A DNA stretch of 64,000 nucleotides from NCBI RefSeq assembly GCF_040361435.1, contig NZ_APNL01000017.1, forward strand, positions 27,936 through 91,935, given 5' to 3'. A program made the translations under genes and the position numbers. The notes under the pieces are model-generated. The model did not search any database and was not told where the DNA came from. It saw only the letters and a list, made by a program, of their open reading frames with translations. Positions 1 through 8,939 of the stretch are shown here, piece after piece; within the stretch, counting starts at the first letter, position 1, and each line of letters opens with the position of its first letter. The stretch comes from Salinisphaera sp002433465. Lineage in GTDB: Bacteria > Pseudomonadota > Gammaproteobacteria > Nevskiales > Salinisphaeraceae.

Positions 1-227
1 TGCCGATCCTGCATTTTTCCCGCGCCGATCAGCGCCGCGTGCTCGACGGCTGCTTCGCACGCGCCCTGCCCGGCACGCTTTTCACCCAGATCACCTACCT
101 GCCCGGCTCGCCCGTGCGCCAGCGGGCGCTGGAGCGCTGGGGCTATCGCGCCGACCGCTTTCGGCGGGTCGCACTTAACTGGCCGCCAGCGACGCTGTGG
201 CAGTATCGGCCCGACGTCGGCCTGTAA
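1..227 (+). CDS. 3' end of a class I SAM-dependent (phospholipid N-?) methyltransferase, partial
   Basis: The reading frame is open from the window edge (frame of base 3) to a TAA at 225-227, so only about the last 74 residues are visible. The tail has the pattern FTQITYLPGSPV, then WGYRADRFRRVALNWPPA and a final aromatic-basic strand. This resembles the C-terminus of bacterial PmtA-type phosphatidylethanolamine N-methyltransferases, which typically read F-T-Y-G-x-x-S-P-V and L-N-x-P-P-A. The SAM-binding half lies outside the window, so the assignment rests on this tail alone; another class I methyltransferase remains possible. Confidence 0.55.
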   Translation, partial: PILHFSRADQRRVLDGCFARALPGTLFTQITYLPGSPVRQRALERWGYRADRFRRVALNWPPATLWQYRPDVGL

Positions 228-255
228 CCCCGCCCGAACGCCACGCGCAGCAACG

Positions 256-283
256 TTGAACGATCGCTTGCACGATCGTTCAA
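256..283. promoter_or_regulatory. 11-bp perfect inverted repeat upstream of the LysE-family gene
   Basis: TTGAACGATCG (256-266) and CGATCGTTCAA (273-283) are perfect reverse complements around a 6-base spacer. It sits 62 bp before the exporter start and 29 bp after the preceding stop. There is no T-tract, so an operator (dyad for a dimeric regulator) is more likely than an intrinsic terminator. Which regulator binds it cannot be told from the sequence. Confidence 0.55.
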
Positions 284-345
284 GATCGCCTTGACGTGTC
301 CGCTTCAAGCTTGTCGATACCCGTCCGCCTGTTCGTCGACACGCC

Positions 346-954
346 ATGGAAATCGCGATCTATACCTTCTGCGTGATGTATTCGCCGGGGCCAGTCAACC
401 TGCTTGCCTTCAACACGGCCCTGCACCGCCCGCCGGCCACGCTGGCCGGCTATTGCGTCGGCGTGGGCGTGGCCATGCTGAGTGTATTCCTGGTGTTGGG
501 TTACACCGGTGCGGCCCTCGTTCGCGACGCCCTGCTACCGTGGCTGGCCGGCGCCGGCAGCGCCTATATCCTTTATCTCGCCTATCATCTTTTTACCGCG
601 GACACGAACGCGGCGAAGGCGGCCGAACCCGCCACCGAGCTGCGTTTTCGCCAGGGCTATTGCCTGCAGCTGCTCAACCCCAAGGGCTGGGTGCTGGTGC
701 TGCCGGTAACGACGCTCATGTTTCCGGCCGCCGGACTGAGCGGCCTCGGCATACTCGCCTGTGCTCTGCTTATTTCGCTGGGTGCTGTTGGCGCGCCGGC
801 CTGCTATGCACTGCTCGGTCGGCTTGCCGGCGCGCGCATCCATCACCGCCGCACGCTGGTCATCGCCAACAAGGTGATGGCCCTGTGCCTGGTCGCCGTG
901 GCCGCTTCAATCGCTTACGATTTCTTTATCGCCACCGGCAACGGCATCGCATGA
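346..954 (+). CDS. LysE/RhtB-family amino-acid exporter
   Basis: A 202-residue, very hydrophobic protein with about six predicted membrane segments. The N-terminus carries the SPGPVNLLAF signature of LysE/RhtB translocators, and LLNPKGWVL in the middle matches the family's conserved N-P-K motif. It should export an amino acid or a derivative across the inner membrane; the substrate cannot be deduced. Its TGA overlaps the ATG of the downstream AraC-type regulator (ATGA at 951-954), so the two are translationally coupled and the regulator probably controls the exporter. An 11-bp dyad lies upstream. Confidence 0.85.
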   Translation: MEIAIYTFCVMYSPGPVNLLAFNTALHRPPATLAGYCVGVGVAMLSVFLVLGYTGAALVRDALLPWLAGAGSAYILYLAYHLFTADTNAAKAAEPATELRFRQGYCLQLLNPKGWVLVLPVTTLMFPAAGLSGLGILACALLISLGAVGAPACYALLGRLAGARIHHRRTLVIANKVMALCLVAVAASIAYDFFIATGNGIA

Positions 955-1784
955 GCGCCGCCACCTACCAACACGACTGGTTCATCCACTCGCCCACGCC
1001 GCGCCTCGACCGCATCGAGGCCTATTTCGGCAACCATGCCTACGACCCGCATCGGCACGATACCTATGCGATCGGGGTCACCCTGGCGGGGGTGCAGAGC
1101 TTTCATTACCGCGGCTCGCATCGACACAGTCTGCCCGGGCGCACGATCGTGATTCATCCGGACGAAGTGCACGACGGTCATGCCGGCGATATTCACGGCT
1201 TTCGCTACCGCATGGTCTATGTTCCGCCGACCGTGTTCCAGGACATGCTCGGCGGTCAGCCGCTGCCGTTTCTGCCGGGCGGCATTACCACCGATGCCCG
1301 TATGGCCGAGAGCGTGCTGCGGCTGCTGCGCCCTATCGACGACCCGCTCGAATCGTTCGAGGAAGACGATGCCCTGTTCGATCTGATCCGTGCCATGAAC
1401 GCGCTGGCGGGCACCCAAACCAAACCGCGGCGGGTCGATACCGTGTCCGCACAGCGTGCACGCGCGTTCATCGATGACAGCCCACAGGGGCGCATCACCC
1501 TCGATCAGCTCGAGGCCGTGACCGGGCAGAACCGCTGGCGGCTGTCGCGGGATTTTCGGGTGCTGTTCGGCACCAGCCCCTATCGTTACCTGACCATGCG
1601 ACGCCTGGAGCGCTGCAAACGCAGTCTGGATGCCGGCCACGGGCTGGCCGATGCATCGCTGGCGGCCGGCTTCGCCGACCAGAGCCATATGACCCGACAG
1701 TTTCGCGATGCCTACGGCATTTCGCCTGGTCGCTGGCTCAAGCTCACCGCCCAGGCCAGCGGCCAAAGCCGCGAGCGCGGTTAG
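951..1784 (+). CDS. AraC-family transcriptional regulator
   Basis: 277 residues. The N-terminal half is an AraC-type cupin sensor with the H-x-H-D-T-Y-A-I-G pattern (around residues 33-42). The C-terminal 100 residues are a double helix-turn-helix ending SLAAGFADQSHMTRQFRDAYGISP, the classic AraC/XylS signature. The ATG is fixed by the ATGA overlap with the exporter gene; a longer upstream frame that starts inside the exporter is ignored. It probably senses an amino-acid-like ligand and activates lysE. Its stop overlaps by four bases the stop of the convergent hemerythrin-like gene. Confidence 0.9.
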   Translation: MSAATYQHDWFIHSPTPRLDRIEAYFGNHAYDPHRHDTYAIGVTLAGVQSFHYRGSHRHSLPGRTIVIHPDEVHDGHAGDIHGFRYRMVYVPPTVFQDMLGGQPLPFLPGGITTDARMAESVLRLLRPIDDPLESFEEDDALFDLIRAMNALAGTQTKPRRVDTVSAQRARAFIDDSPQGRITLDQLEAVTGQNRWRLSRDFRVLFGTSPYRYLTMRRLERCKRSLDAGHGLADASLAAGFADQSHMTRQFRDAYGISPGRWLKLTAQASGQSRERG

Positions 1785-2362
1785 CGCAGTGCCAGTTCGC
1801 CGTATTCGAGAATGCTCGGAATCACGATTTCCTCTTCATCAGCCAGGTGCTGTGTAACCAGCAGCAACAGACGGTCCGCGCGCTCGGCATAGGCATCCAC
1901 GCCGTAGCGCGCGTCGTCGCCCACCGCGAACGCCTGCAGCAACGACTGGGCGCTAGCTACGACCGACAGCAGCTGTTCGTGAATGATTTCATGATCGTTC
2001 TCCAGCAGATCGAAGCCGTAGATCAGGCGCTTGTCGAGGTTTCGAAATCGGGGAAAGTAATGGGCATCCTCGATTCGGTGATGCCCTTCCAGATGCTGGA
2101 GATAGGCCCGCAGGCGCGGCGCGAACGCGCGCTCAAACGCCGCGATGTCGGTGCGCCCCTCGCGAAAATCCTCGCTAACCCGGGCCAGGGCGCCGCCCTC
2201 GGCGCGCAGCGCATCGTGAACCTGCAGCCAGAATGCGGCCAGTTCGCCGTAATTGGCGTGCGCCGGCCATTGCGGTACCGGATACTTTGCCCGCAACAGC
2301 GCGATCTCGGCCGGTAGCGCGGCGCGTTGATCCAAGCGCAGGTCGTCGGAAATCGTGTGCAT
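1781..2362 (-). CDS. hemerythrin-like (HHE) domain protein
   Basis: 193 residues from the ATG that begins MHTISDDLRLDQ; the frame is open further upstream but without family similarity. The pattern of iron-ligand candidates fits a four-helix HHE domain: H in QVHDALR, HLEGHHRIEDAHYFPRF, ENDHEIIHEQL and QHLADEEEIVIP. Such proteins bind a di-iron centre and are linked to oxygen, NO or ROS handling in the cytoplasm, though the role here is unproven. It is transcribed alone, convergent with the AraC gene and downstream of the PRISE-type reductase on the same strand. Confidence 0.8.
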   Translation of the reverse strand: MHTISDDLRLDQRAALPAEIALLRAKYPVPQWPAHANYGELAAFWLQVHDALRAEGGALARVSEDFREGRTDIAAFERAFAPRLRAYLQHLEGHHRIEDAHYFPRFRNLDKRLIYGFDLLENDHEIIHEQLLSVVASAQSLLQAFAVGDDARYGVDAYAERADRLLLLVTQHLADEEEIVIPSILEYGELALR

Positions 2363-2465
2363 CACGCAATGATAACGCGAAGCCGCAGGCGCTTTGCCGG
2401 CGCACAGCAACACGTCTGCAGGCCCGGGCCCGACAGGCGCAGCCTGCCGGGCTCGGTCCAAAGGC

Positions 2466-3539
2466 TTAGTCGGCCTGAATCGGCGGGATGATGCGTTCGG
2501 CAGCCAGCCGATCGAACAGATCGAAGAACGACGCGCGCGTTTCACGATGATCCATGAAGCCGAAGTTGCGCGACTTGTTGATATCGTTCACGCATTCCTG
2601 CTCGCGACCCAGATCGCCGTCGCTGTGCCACCAGGACGCGAGGCGGCCGATATCCGACTCCACCAGGCCGTGGGTTTCGGCCAGTTCGGCCCAGGTGGAT
2701 TCGATACCCTCCATCTGCTGCTCAAGCGGATGCGGCGTTTCGTCCGGACCCTCGGCCTCGAGCCCGAAGTATTCGCCGATCTCCCGCCACAGACGACGCC
2801 AGCGAAACACATCGCCGTTGACCGAATTGAATGCCTGATTCTGGGTGCCGGGCGAAATGGCCGCCCATTCCATCTGCCGTGCCAGCAGCAACGCATCGGT
2901 GAGGTCGGTGAGCGCGTTCCACTGCGTCTGCGAACCGGGGAACTTGAACGCACGACCGGTGGCCTTGCAGATCGACGCATAGGCCGCGAGCGTCACGCCC
3001 ATGTTCATGGCATTGCCACGCGCATAGCCGATCAGGGTATGCGGTCGATGCACGTTCCAGCTCAAACCATAACGCCGGGCGTTTTCGAACAGAATATCCT
3101 CGAGTACATAGTAGAAGTTGGGCCCCGGCACACGTTCGGCGGATTCACGAAACGGCGTTTCCACGTTGCCGCTGCCGTAGGCTTCGAACGAACCGAGATA
3201 CTGCTTGGTGCCGGTCACCAGCGACGCATGGCGCAGTTTCGTTTCGTCCAGCGCGTCGAACAGGTTGCGCATCATCGCGCCGTTGGCTTTTTCGTTTTCC
3301 GCCTCGGAGTCGCGAGCGGTCCACGTGCAGAAGAACACATGGGTGATCTTGAGGCCGGCCAGCGCTTTCGCCGTGGCCGGCGCGTCGAGCAGATCGGCCT
3401 GGACGGGGATGACACCGCCGGTATCGGCCGGCCGCCGCGACAGGCCATAGACGGTCCAGCCGCTGGCCGCGAGATAAGCGGCAAGATTACCACCGACGAT
3501 GCCGGTGGCACCGACGACGAGCGCGGTTCCTTTTTGCAT
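2466..3539 (-). CDS. PRISE-type short-chain reductase (progesterone 5-beta-reductase/iridoid synthase-like)
   Basis: 357 residues. The Rossmann motif GATGIVGG is at residues 10-17 and SRR follows beta-2, as in NADPH-using enzymes. Instead of the usual SDR YxxxK it carries the PRISE signatures LVTGTKQYLG (Lys112) and NFYYVLEDIL (Tyr143/144), which supply the catalytic Lys/Tyr pair in plant 5-beta-reductases. The predicted reaction is NADPH-dependent 1,4-reduction of an enone; the natural substrate in bacteria is unknown. It is divergent from a LysR gene 104 bp away, which probably regulates it. Confidence 0.82.
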   Translation of the reverse strand: MQKGTALVVGATGIVGGNLAAYLAASGWTVYGLSRRPADTGGVIPVQADLLDAPATAKALAGLKITHVFFCTWTARDSEAENEKANGAMMRNLFDALDETKLRHASLVTGTKQYLGSFEAYGSGNVETPFRESAERVPGPNFYYVLEDILFENARRYGLSWNVHRPHTLIGYARGNAMNMGVTLAAYASICKATGRAFKFPGSQTQWNALTDLTDALLLARQMEWAAISPGTQNQAFNSVNGDVFRWRRLWREIGEYFGLEAEGPDETPHPLEQQMEGIESTWAELAETHGLVESDIGRLASWWHSDGDLGREQECVNDINKSRNFGFMDHRETRASFFDLFDRLAAERIIPPIQAD

Positions 3540-3612
3540 GATAGAGCCTCTTGTAGCGATGCAGCAGGAGCTGCTTGAGTAACGTGCCCAGTATCCGGCC
3601 TGTGCGACTTGC

Positions 3613-3640
3613 TACAATCGATAACTTCGCAATTGGTTAT
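3613..3640 (+). promoter_or_regulatory. putative -10 box and LysR-type dyad before the LysR gene
   Basis: TACAAT at 3613-3618, preceded by TGC, looks like an extended -10. Immediately after it ATAAC (3621-3625) and GTTAT (3636-3640) form a 5+5 inverted repeat with a 10-base spacer, of the interrupted-palindrome kind LysR regulators bind. Overlap of the dyad with the start region would allow autorepression and control of the divergent reductase. Assigned by eye only. Confidence 0.4.
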
Positions 3641-3643
3641 TGC

Positions 3644-4594
3644 ATGAAACGCAATGCACTCGATCTCAATGCCCTGCGGCTGCTGCAGACGGTGACCGAA
3701 ACCGGCAGCTTCACCGCGGCCGCGCAACGAAGCCAGCGCTCGGTATCCGCCGTATCGCGGGAGATCGCCGCGTTCGAACGGGCGCTGGGCCAGCGCCTGT
3801 TCTATCGACACACGCGGGCGGTATCGCTTACCGAAGCCGGTCGGCTCTATCTCGACGCGGTGCGGCCTCTGGTCGAACAGATCGATACCGCCACCGAAAC
3901 GTTGTTCAGCGACGAGGCCGAGCCCGCGGGCGTACTCAGCGTGAATGCGCCGGTTGCCTTCGGCCAGCGGCAGCTCATGGCGCTCGTGGGCAGCTTTCAG
4001 GCGCGCTATCGCCAGATCCGCGTCGACCTGCGCCTTTCCGACCGCTTCGAGGATCCGGTACGCCGCGCCCACGACGTCACCTTCCGGGTCGGCCAGCCCG
4101 CCGACTCCGCTCTGATCGCACGTCCGCTCGCACCGATGCGGTATATCGTCGCGGGCGCGCCGAGCTATCTTTCGCAACACGCCGCGCCGCAAACCCCCAC
4201 CGACCTGCTGGCCCATGCCTGCCTGCGTTACCAGGGTGACTACGGCCGCCAGCAGTGGTACTGGCGCTCACATGCCGACGCTGCCTATACGCCGCTGACC
4301 GTCGATGGCCCTCTCTATAGCGACGACGCCGTCAGCCTGCGCGAAGCCGCGCTGGCGGGCAGCGGCCTCGTGCTCTTCCCAAGCTGGTTGATCGACCGCG
4401 AGCTGGCCGCCGGCACGCTCGTCCCGCTGCTCGAAGACTGGCAATGGGAAGTCACGCCGCAGCAACGATTGATTTACATGTTGTATGCCGAGCGCGAGCT
4501 CGCCCCGCCCAAGACACGCGCCTTCGTCAATCACGTGCTCGAACAGATCGGCGACCCGCCGCTCTGGGATCGCTGGCGGAGCGTAACCCGCTAA
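3644..4594 (+). CDS. LysR-family transcriptional regulator
   Basis: 316 residues from ATG 3644; the frame continues up to a TTG at 3575, but that extension would cover the promoter and does not look like a LysR N-terminus. The winged HTH (LDLNALRLLQTVTETGSFTAAA, about residues 8-60) is followed by a periplasmic-binding-like effector domain of the CrgA/DmlR type. It is divergent from the PRISE-type reductase, the standard arrangement for a LysR regulator and its target. The effector is unknown. Confidence 0.88.
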   Translation: MKRNALDLNALRLLQTVTETGSFTAAAQRSQRSVSAVSREIAAFERALGQRLFYRHTRAVSLTEAGRLYLDAVRPLVEQIDTATETLFSDEAEPAGVLSVNAPVAFGQRQLMALVGSFQARYRQIRVDLRLSDRFEDPVRRAHDVTFRVGQPADSALIARPLAPMRYIVAGAPSYLSQHAAPQTPTDLLAHACLRYQGDYGRQQWYWRSHADAAYTPLTVDGPLYSDDAVSLREAALAGSGLVLFPSWLIDRELAAGTLVPLLEDWQWEVTPQQRLIYMLYAERELAPPKTRAFVNHVLEQIGDPPLWDRWRSVTR

Positions 4595-4783
4595 CGCTTT
4601 CCCCTTGCCAGCGGCCGCCAACCAGGCGCGTTGCACGAGCGCGCATGAAAAGCGCCCGCCGCATCTGCCGGCTCCAGAAAAACGCCCGTAACGACAGGCG
4701 ATGTGTTGCGCGCCATGTATTGCACCGGCGCGTGAAGCATCCTGCTATGATCCTTGGACGGGGCCGGGGACCACGGTATAAGC

Positions 4784-6061
4784 ATGCCGCAGGCATATAT
4801 CGCCATGGGCGCAGACACAGCGTCTTCTTTGGGCGCATGGGCGCTGTGGCTGAAAATTCTAACCGCGGGCGCGACTTTGGCGTTGACCGCGGTGCTGGTC
4901 GTGCTGACGCTGTCGTTATACAAGCGTCGCGATCAGTATGCGCCGACCGCCCTGCATTTCACGATCGCAAATTTCTTTGCCGCCGGCTATATCGTGGCCG
5001 ATACCGTAGTCATCGTCGCGACGATGCTGGCTCGGGACGATGTGGTACAGCTCGCCTACCGCACCGCCATCGCCGTACTCCCGCTCGCGCTGGCGGCTTA
5101 TTTCTTCGTCTACCGCTGCATGACGCATGAGGGCTGGCCCGCGCGTCGGCTGCTCGTCGAGGTCTACGGCGTTGGTCTGTGTGCTGCCCTGTTGCCGTGG
5201 TTCGACAACGCCTATCTGGTGGTGGCCAGCGAACAGCTCACGATTACCCGGGCCAACATATTTCTCGACTACGGCGCGGGCGCGGCGCCCTTCTTCGCGG
5301 GCTGTCTGGCCGTGTTTGCCGTCGTCAGCTACCGCATATTGCGGCACGCCCCGGCCCGCAAGAGTGCGGGCATCTCGCTAGTAACCGGTTTCGGATTTGC
5401 CGTGTTCCTGCTCTGCGGCATACACGACGCCTTGCGTGAACTCGGCCTGTCGCTGCTGCCCATGGATACGCTGGCGCTGGCCGCCGTGCTGTTTCAGACC
5501 TTTGCCTGTGCGGTGATGGTCTGGCACTACTCGGTGACCCTCGGCGAGCAGCGCAGCCAATACGCCCAGCTCAGGTCTGTCACCGACCGCGCCAATCGCG
5601 ACGCGCTGTCGGGCCTTTATAACCGCTGCTACCTTGAAGACTATATGGCCCGCGGGGGCGCGCAAGCTCGCGGCGGCCTGCTGTTCGTTGACCTCGATCA
5701 CTTCAAGAAGATCAACGACGACTACGGCCATACAACCGGCGACCGGCTGATCCAGACGGTGGCCCAGTGTATGCGCGAGGCCACGCGCGAACGCGATATC
5801 GTGTGCCGCTGGGGCGGCGACGAGTTCCTGGTGCTGCTCGAGCTCGGGGCCGAGAACGATGCCACCAATCCGGCCATCGAGCGTCTCGTGCGGGCCCTCG
5901 ACCAGACCCGTATCGATGGTATAGACGGCCTCAAGCTGAGCGCCAGCATGGGCTATGCGGAATTCGAGAAGGGCCAGTGGCGCGAAGCCCTGAATCGGGC
6001 CGACGTCGCCCTCTACGAGGCAAAGCGTGGCGGTCGCTGCCGGGTGAGTATCGCCAGTTAA
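4784..6061 (+). CDS. membrane diguanylate cyclase (GGDEF) with 7-TM sensor
   Basis: About 425 residues. The N-terminal ~240 residues hold about seven hydrophobic helices resembling histidine-kinase 7TM sensor regions. A catalytic GGDEF domain follows, with the active site GGDEF at residues 344-348 and the substrate motif NRDALSGLYNR upstream. The product-inhibition I-site RERD lies exactly five residues before GGDEF. It should make c-di-GMP at the inner membrane. The start is uncertain: ATG 4784 is used, with ATG 4805 and TTG 4754 in the same frame. A second cyclase follows on the same strand. Confidence 0.88.
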   Translation: MPQAYIAMGADTASSLGAWALWLKILTAGATLALTAVLVVLTLSLYKRRDQYAPTALHFTIANFFAAGYIVADTVVIVATMLARDDVVQLAYRTAIAVLPLALAAYFFVYRCMTHEGWPARRLLVEVYGVGLCAALLPWFDNAYLVVASEQLTITRANIFLDYGAGAAPFFAGCLAVFAVVSYRILRHAPARKSAGISLVTGFGFAVFLLCGIHDALRELGLSLLPMDTLALAAVLFQTFACAVMVWHYSVTLGEQRSQYAQLRSVTDRANRDALSGLYNRCYLEDYMARGGAQARGGLLFVDLDHFKKINDDYGHTTGDRLIQTVAQCMREATRERDIVCRWGGDEFLVLLELGAENDATNPAIERLVRALDQTRIDGIDGLKLSASMGYAEFEKGQWREALNRADVALYEAKRGGRCRVSIAS

Positions 6062-6323
6062 TTTCGCGGCCTGGTTACCGGCCTTTCCCCGCTTGCCAGC
6101 CCGGGCCACATGCGGCCTGCTAAACCACAGGGCAGACTGCAAAATACCGGCAACGGACATTTCTAGCAGCAAACCAGGGAGCGCCGGCCGTGATTATCAC
6201 AAGGGGAGCACGCATGCGGCCGATCAAGCCCAGCCAACCTGACGAGCAGGGCATTGGCAACACGAACTCGTTGCCGAATGTCGCTTGGCCGGCGAACATT
6301 CGGCGGCCGGCACGAGCATACGC

Positions 6324-7343
6324 ATGAACGCCCCGATCGGTCCGGACGACTCCCTATCCTTTCACCGGCATCGGCGCGCGTTGCTGCTGGTGCTGCTCGC
6401 GTTTACCGCGCTGTTCGGCATTTTTTTCATCGTCATCAACTTCTTCGCCGGCAAATACATGTTGATGGCCGTCGAAGTCGCCGTCTCGACCTTTGCGCTG
6501 GCTCTGCTACCCGTCGTTAGGCGTACGCCACGTCTTCAACGCTGGTCTGTGGGGTATCTGATCGTACTGTATAGCGGTGTGAGCTATGCGCTGATCACAC
6601 CCGAAACCTCGGTATCGGTCTTCGGCTGGGTTCTACTCATGCCCGTGGTTGCGCATCTGTTGATCGGACGTTTGTGGGGCGGCGTGCTATGCGCGGTATT
6701 CGTGCCGCTGGCAGCGGCCATATTCATCTGGCGTTTCGGTACCGATCCGGTATTTGCCAATCCTGGATCGATCGCGAACATGGTTACGATCACCTGCTGT
6801 AGCTATCTGTTGTCGTACGTATACGAAGGCAGCCGGGGCGAGGCCGAACGCCGCCTGCGGCGTATGGCCTCGACGGATGCCCTGACCGGTTTGCCGAATC
6901 GCATCCGCCTTGAACAGATCTATGCGCGCCATATGACCGCCACCCGACTGCCAATGGCCATGCTCATGGTCGATCTTGATCACTTCAAACGCATTAACGA
7001 CAACCATGGCCACCGGGCAGGCGATAAAGTATTACGCGCCGTAGCCAAGGCCATGAAAGGACAGATGCGCGATGCCGATTTCGTCTTCCGGCTCGGTGGT
7101 GAAGAGTTCTGCATCCTGTTACCCGACACGGATTTTTGCGCCGCGCGCCAGCTGGCCGAACGCACCCGCACCGCCATCGAAGCGCTTGCGTGTCACGATT
7201 GCGAGGTGGTATTGCGCTTGACTGCGAGTATCGGTATTGCCGTCAGCCGCGACGCCGATGAGCCGCTTGATAACCTGCTCCACGCGGCCGATCAGAACCT
7301 CTACCGCGCCAAGCTCGGCGGGCGCAACCAAGTCATCGGTTGA
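6324..7343 (+). CDS. membrane diguanylate cyclase (GGEEF)
   Basis: 339 residues from ATG 6324 (MNAPIGPDD). Five to six membrane helices in the first 175 residues are followed by a linker helix (GEAERRLRRMAS) and a complete GGDEF domain. The active site is GGEEF at residues 258-262, with an intact I-site RDAD five residues before it. The N-terminal sensor is different from that of the preceding cyclase, so the two likely respond to different cues. The 262 bp between them show no gene and no clear terminator. Confidence 0.88.
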   Translation: MNAPIGPDDSLSFHRHRRALLLVLLAFTALFGIFFIVINFFAGKYMLMAVEVAVSTFALALLPVVRRTPRLQRWSVGYLIVLYSGVSYALITPETSVSVFGWVLLMPVVAHLLIGRLWGGVLCAVFVPLAAAIFIWRFGTDPVFANPGSIANMVTITCCSYLLSYVYEGSRGEAERRLRRMASTDALTGLPNRIRLEQIYARHMTATRLPMAMLMVDLDHFKRINDNHGHRAGDKVLRAVAKAMKGQMRDADFVFRLGGEEFCILLPDTDFCAARQLAERTRTAIEALACHDCEVVLRLTASIGIAVSRDADEPLDNLLHAADQNLYRAKLGGRNQVIG

Positions 7344-7454
7344 GCGGTACGTCGCGAGTCGGCACGTTGCAGAACCGCTGCACTCCAGCTTGCGAATCGG
7401 CCTGCGGCAACGTAGAAATTGCACGTCTATTCGCTTGCGAGCCGGTCGTAGCCC

Positions 7455-8207
7455 ATGAGTTATCGTATCGAAATCGACAGCGCCGATGGCCGTATCGACG
7501 CCCATGTTTTTACGCCCGCCGACGCGCCTGGCGCCCTGCCCGCGGTCATCCTCCTCACCGACATCGGCGGACTGCGCCCCTGCTATCACGAGAAAGCCCA
7601 GATCGTGGCCGACGGCGGTTATGCGGTGCTCCTGCCCAACGTCTATTATCGCCATGGCCACGGTGCGGTCGTTCCCGAAGGCAAGTCTTTTCGCGATGAA
7701 GACGTCCGTCCCACGCTGTTCAAATACGCCGCCCAGCTGACCCCTGCAGCACAACGCCAGGACTTTGCCGCCTGGCTATCGGCTGTCGACGACGCCCCCG
7801 AGTTCGATTCGGCTACCGTGGGTGTTGTCGGCTACTGCATGACCGGCGCCTTCGCCCTGCGCATGGCGGCCTGGCACCCGGAACGCATCACCGCGGCCGC
7901 GGGTTTCCACTCCGCGAATCTTGCCAGGGCAGACGATCCGGACAGCCCCATTCACGACGTGGAATCGATTCAGGCACAGCTATATTTCGGGCATGCCGAC
8001 GGCGATACGTTGTTGCCACCCGAGCAGATCGCACGGCTCGACCAGGCCCTGGCCGAAGCCGGCGTGCATTTCTGTACCGAACTCTACAAAGGTGCCGGCC
8101 ACGGCTATACCGCAAAGGATGCGCCCGTCTACGACGCCCGTGCCGATGCGCGTCATTTCAAACGGCTATTGACCCTGTTCGAAGAATGTCTGGGCAAGGC
8201 CGCCTAG
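7455..8207 (+). CDS. dienelactone hydrolase-family alpha/beta hydrolase
   Basis: 250 residues of the DLH family. The nucleophile elbow is GYCMTG with Cys128 in place of the usual Ser, as in carboxymethylenebutenolidase. An Asp in GHADGD and a His in GAGHGY complete the triad. Cytoplasmic hydrolase of a lactone or small ester; there are no aromatic-degradation genes nearby, so the substrate is open. ATG 7455 gives a full-length protein. The following gene (ohr) is 106 bp downstream. Confidence 0.83.
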   Translation: MSYRIEIDSADGRIDAHVFTPADAPGALPAVILLTDIGGLRPCYHEKAQIVADGGYAVLLPNVYYRHGHGAVVPEGKSFRDEDVRPTLFKYAAQLTPAAQRQDFAAWLSAVDDAPEFDSATVGVVGYCMTGAFALRMAAWHPERITAAAGFHSANLARADDPDSPIHDVESIQAQLYFGHADGDTLLPPEQIARLDQALAEAGVHFCTELYKGAGHGYTAKDAPVYDARADARHFKRLLTLFEECLGKAA

Positions 8208-8313
8208 AACTTGCCGTGGCAAGGCTGGGCAGGCGCAATGGCCGGGCGTTCTTGAATCGAATCATATTGCGCACAACATTCATCCACGAATAACTCAGAA
8301 ACAGGATCACGAC

Positions 8314-8742
8314 ATGGCAGTAGACAAGGTTCTTTATCGGGCCCAGGCCACGGCGACAGGCGGACGCGACGGCCGAGCAACCGGCGCCGACAACGAGTTC
8401 GATCTCAAACTGGATACACCGAAAGCTCTGGGCGGCGCCGGCGGCGACGGCACCAATCCCGAGCAGCTGTTCGCGGCCGGTTACTCGGCCTGCTTCATTG
8501 GCGCGATGAAGGTGGTGGCCGGCAAACAGAAAGTGTCACTGCCCAAGGACACGAGCGTGACCGGCGACGTGGGCATCGGGCCCTCCGGCGAGGCCTTCGG
8601 CATTGAGGTCACACTCAATATCTCGCTGCCGGGCATGGACAAGGGTGAGGCCGACAAGCTGGTCGAGGCGGCCCATCAGGTCTGCCCCTATTCCAACGCC
8701 ACGCGCGGCAATATTGACGTCACGCTCGACGTTCAGGTCTAG
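8314..8742 (+). CDS. ohr: organic hydroperoxide resistance protein Ohr (OsmC superfamily)
   Basis: 142 residues, the usual Ohr length. The two redox cysteines are Cys60 (YSACFIGAM) and Cys124 (VCPYSNATRGN), both in the Ohr rather than the OsmC sequence context. The enzyme reduces organic and lipid hydroperoxides in the cytoplasm, recycled by lipoylated proteins in characterised members. No ohrR gene is adjacent. A hairpin terminator follows the stop at 8802-8834. Confidence 0.92.
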   Translation: MAVDKVLYRAQATATGGRDGRATGADNEFDLKLDTPKALGGAGGDGTNPEQLFAAGYSACFIGAMKVVAGKQKVSLPKDTSVTGDVGIGPSGEAFGIEVTLNISLPGMDKGEADKLVEAAHQVCPYSNATRGNIDVTLDVQV

Positions 8743-8801
8743 CTCAGCCGACGTCAATAAAATACGCGGTAAACGTGCGTCGCCGATGACGACGCGCGCC
8801 C

Positions 8802-8834
8802 CGGGCGGTTCGCGATCCACGAGCCGCCCGTTTT
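8802..8834 (+). terminator. rho-independent terminator after ohr
   Basis: Arms 8802-8812 (CGGGCGGTTCG) and 8820-8830 (CGAGCCGCCCG) pair with one G-U, 7-base loop, followed by TTTT. It lies 60 bp after the ohr stop. Confidence 0.75.
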
Positions 8835-8939
8835 GTTACGTATTGTGCAGCGTGCGAAATCGCGCGATGATACGTTTTGAACTATCTGACCCGAATACGG
8901 AATATCCGGCTTCTTTGACGTTCAGTCATGGATGAAGCG

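Noticed and set aside
291..1784. A 497-codon version of the AraC regulator starting inside the exporter gene
   Set aside because: The first ~220 codons are an out-of-frame copy of lysE. The true start is the coupled ATG at 951.
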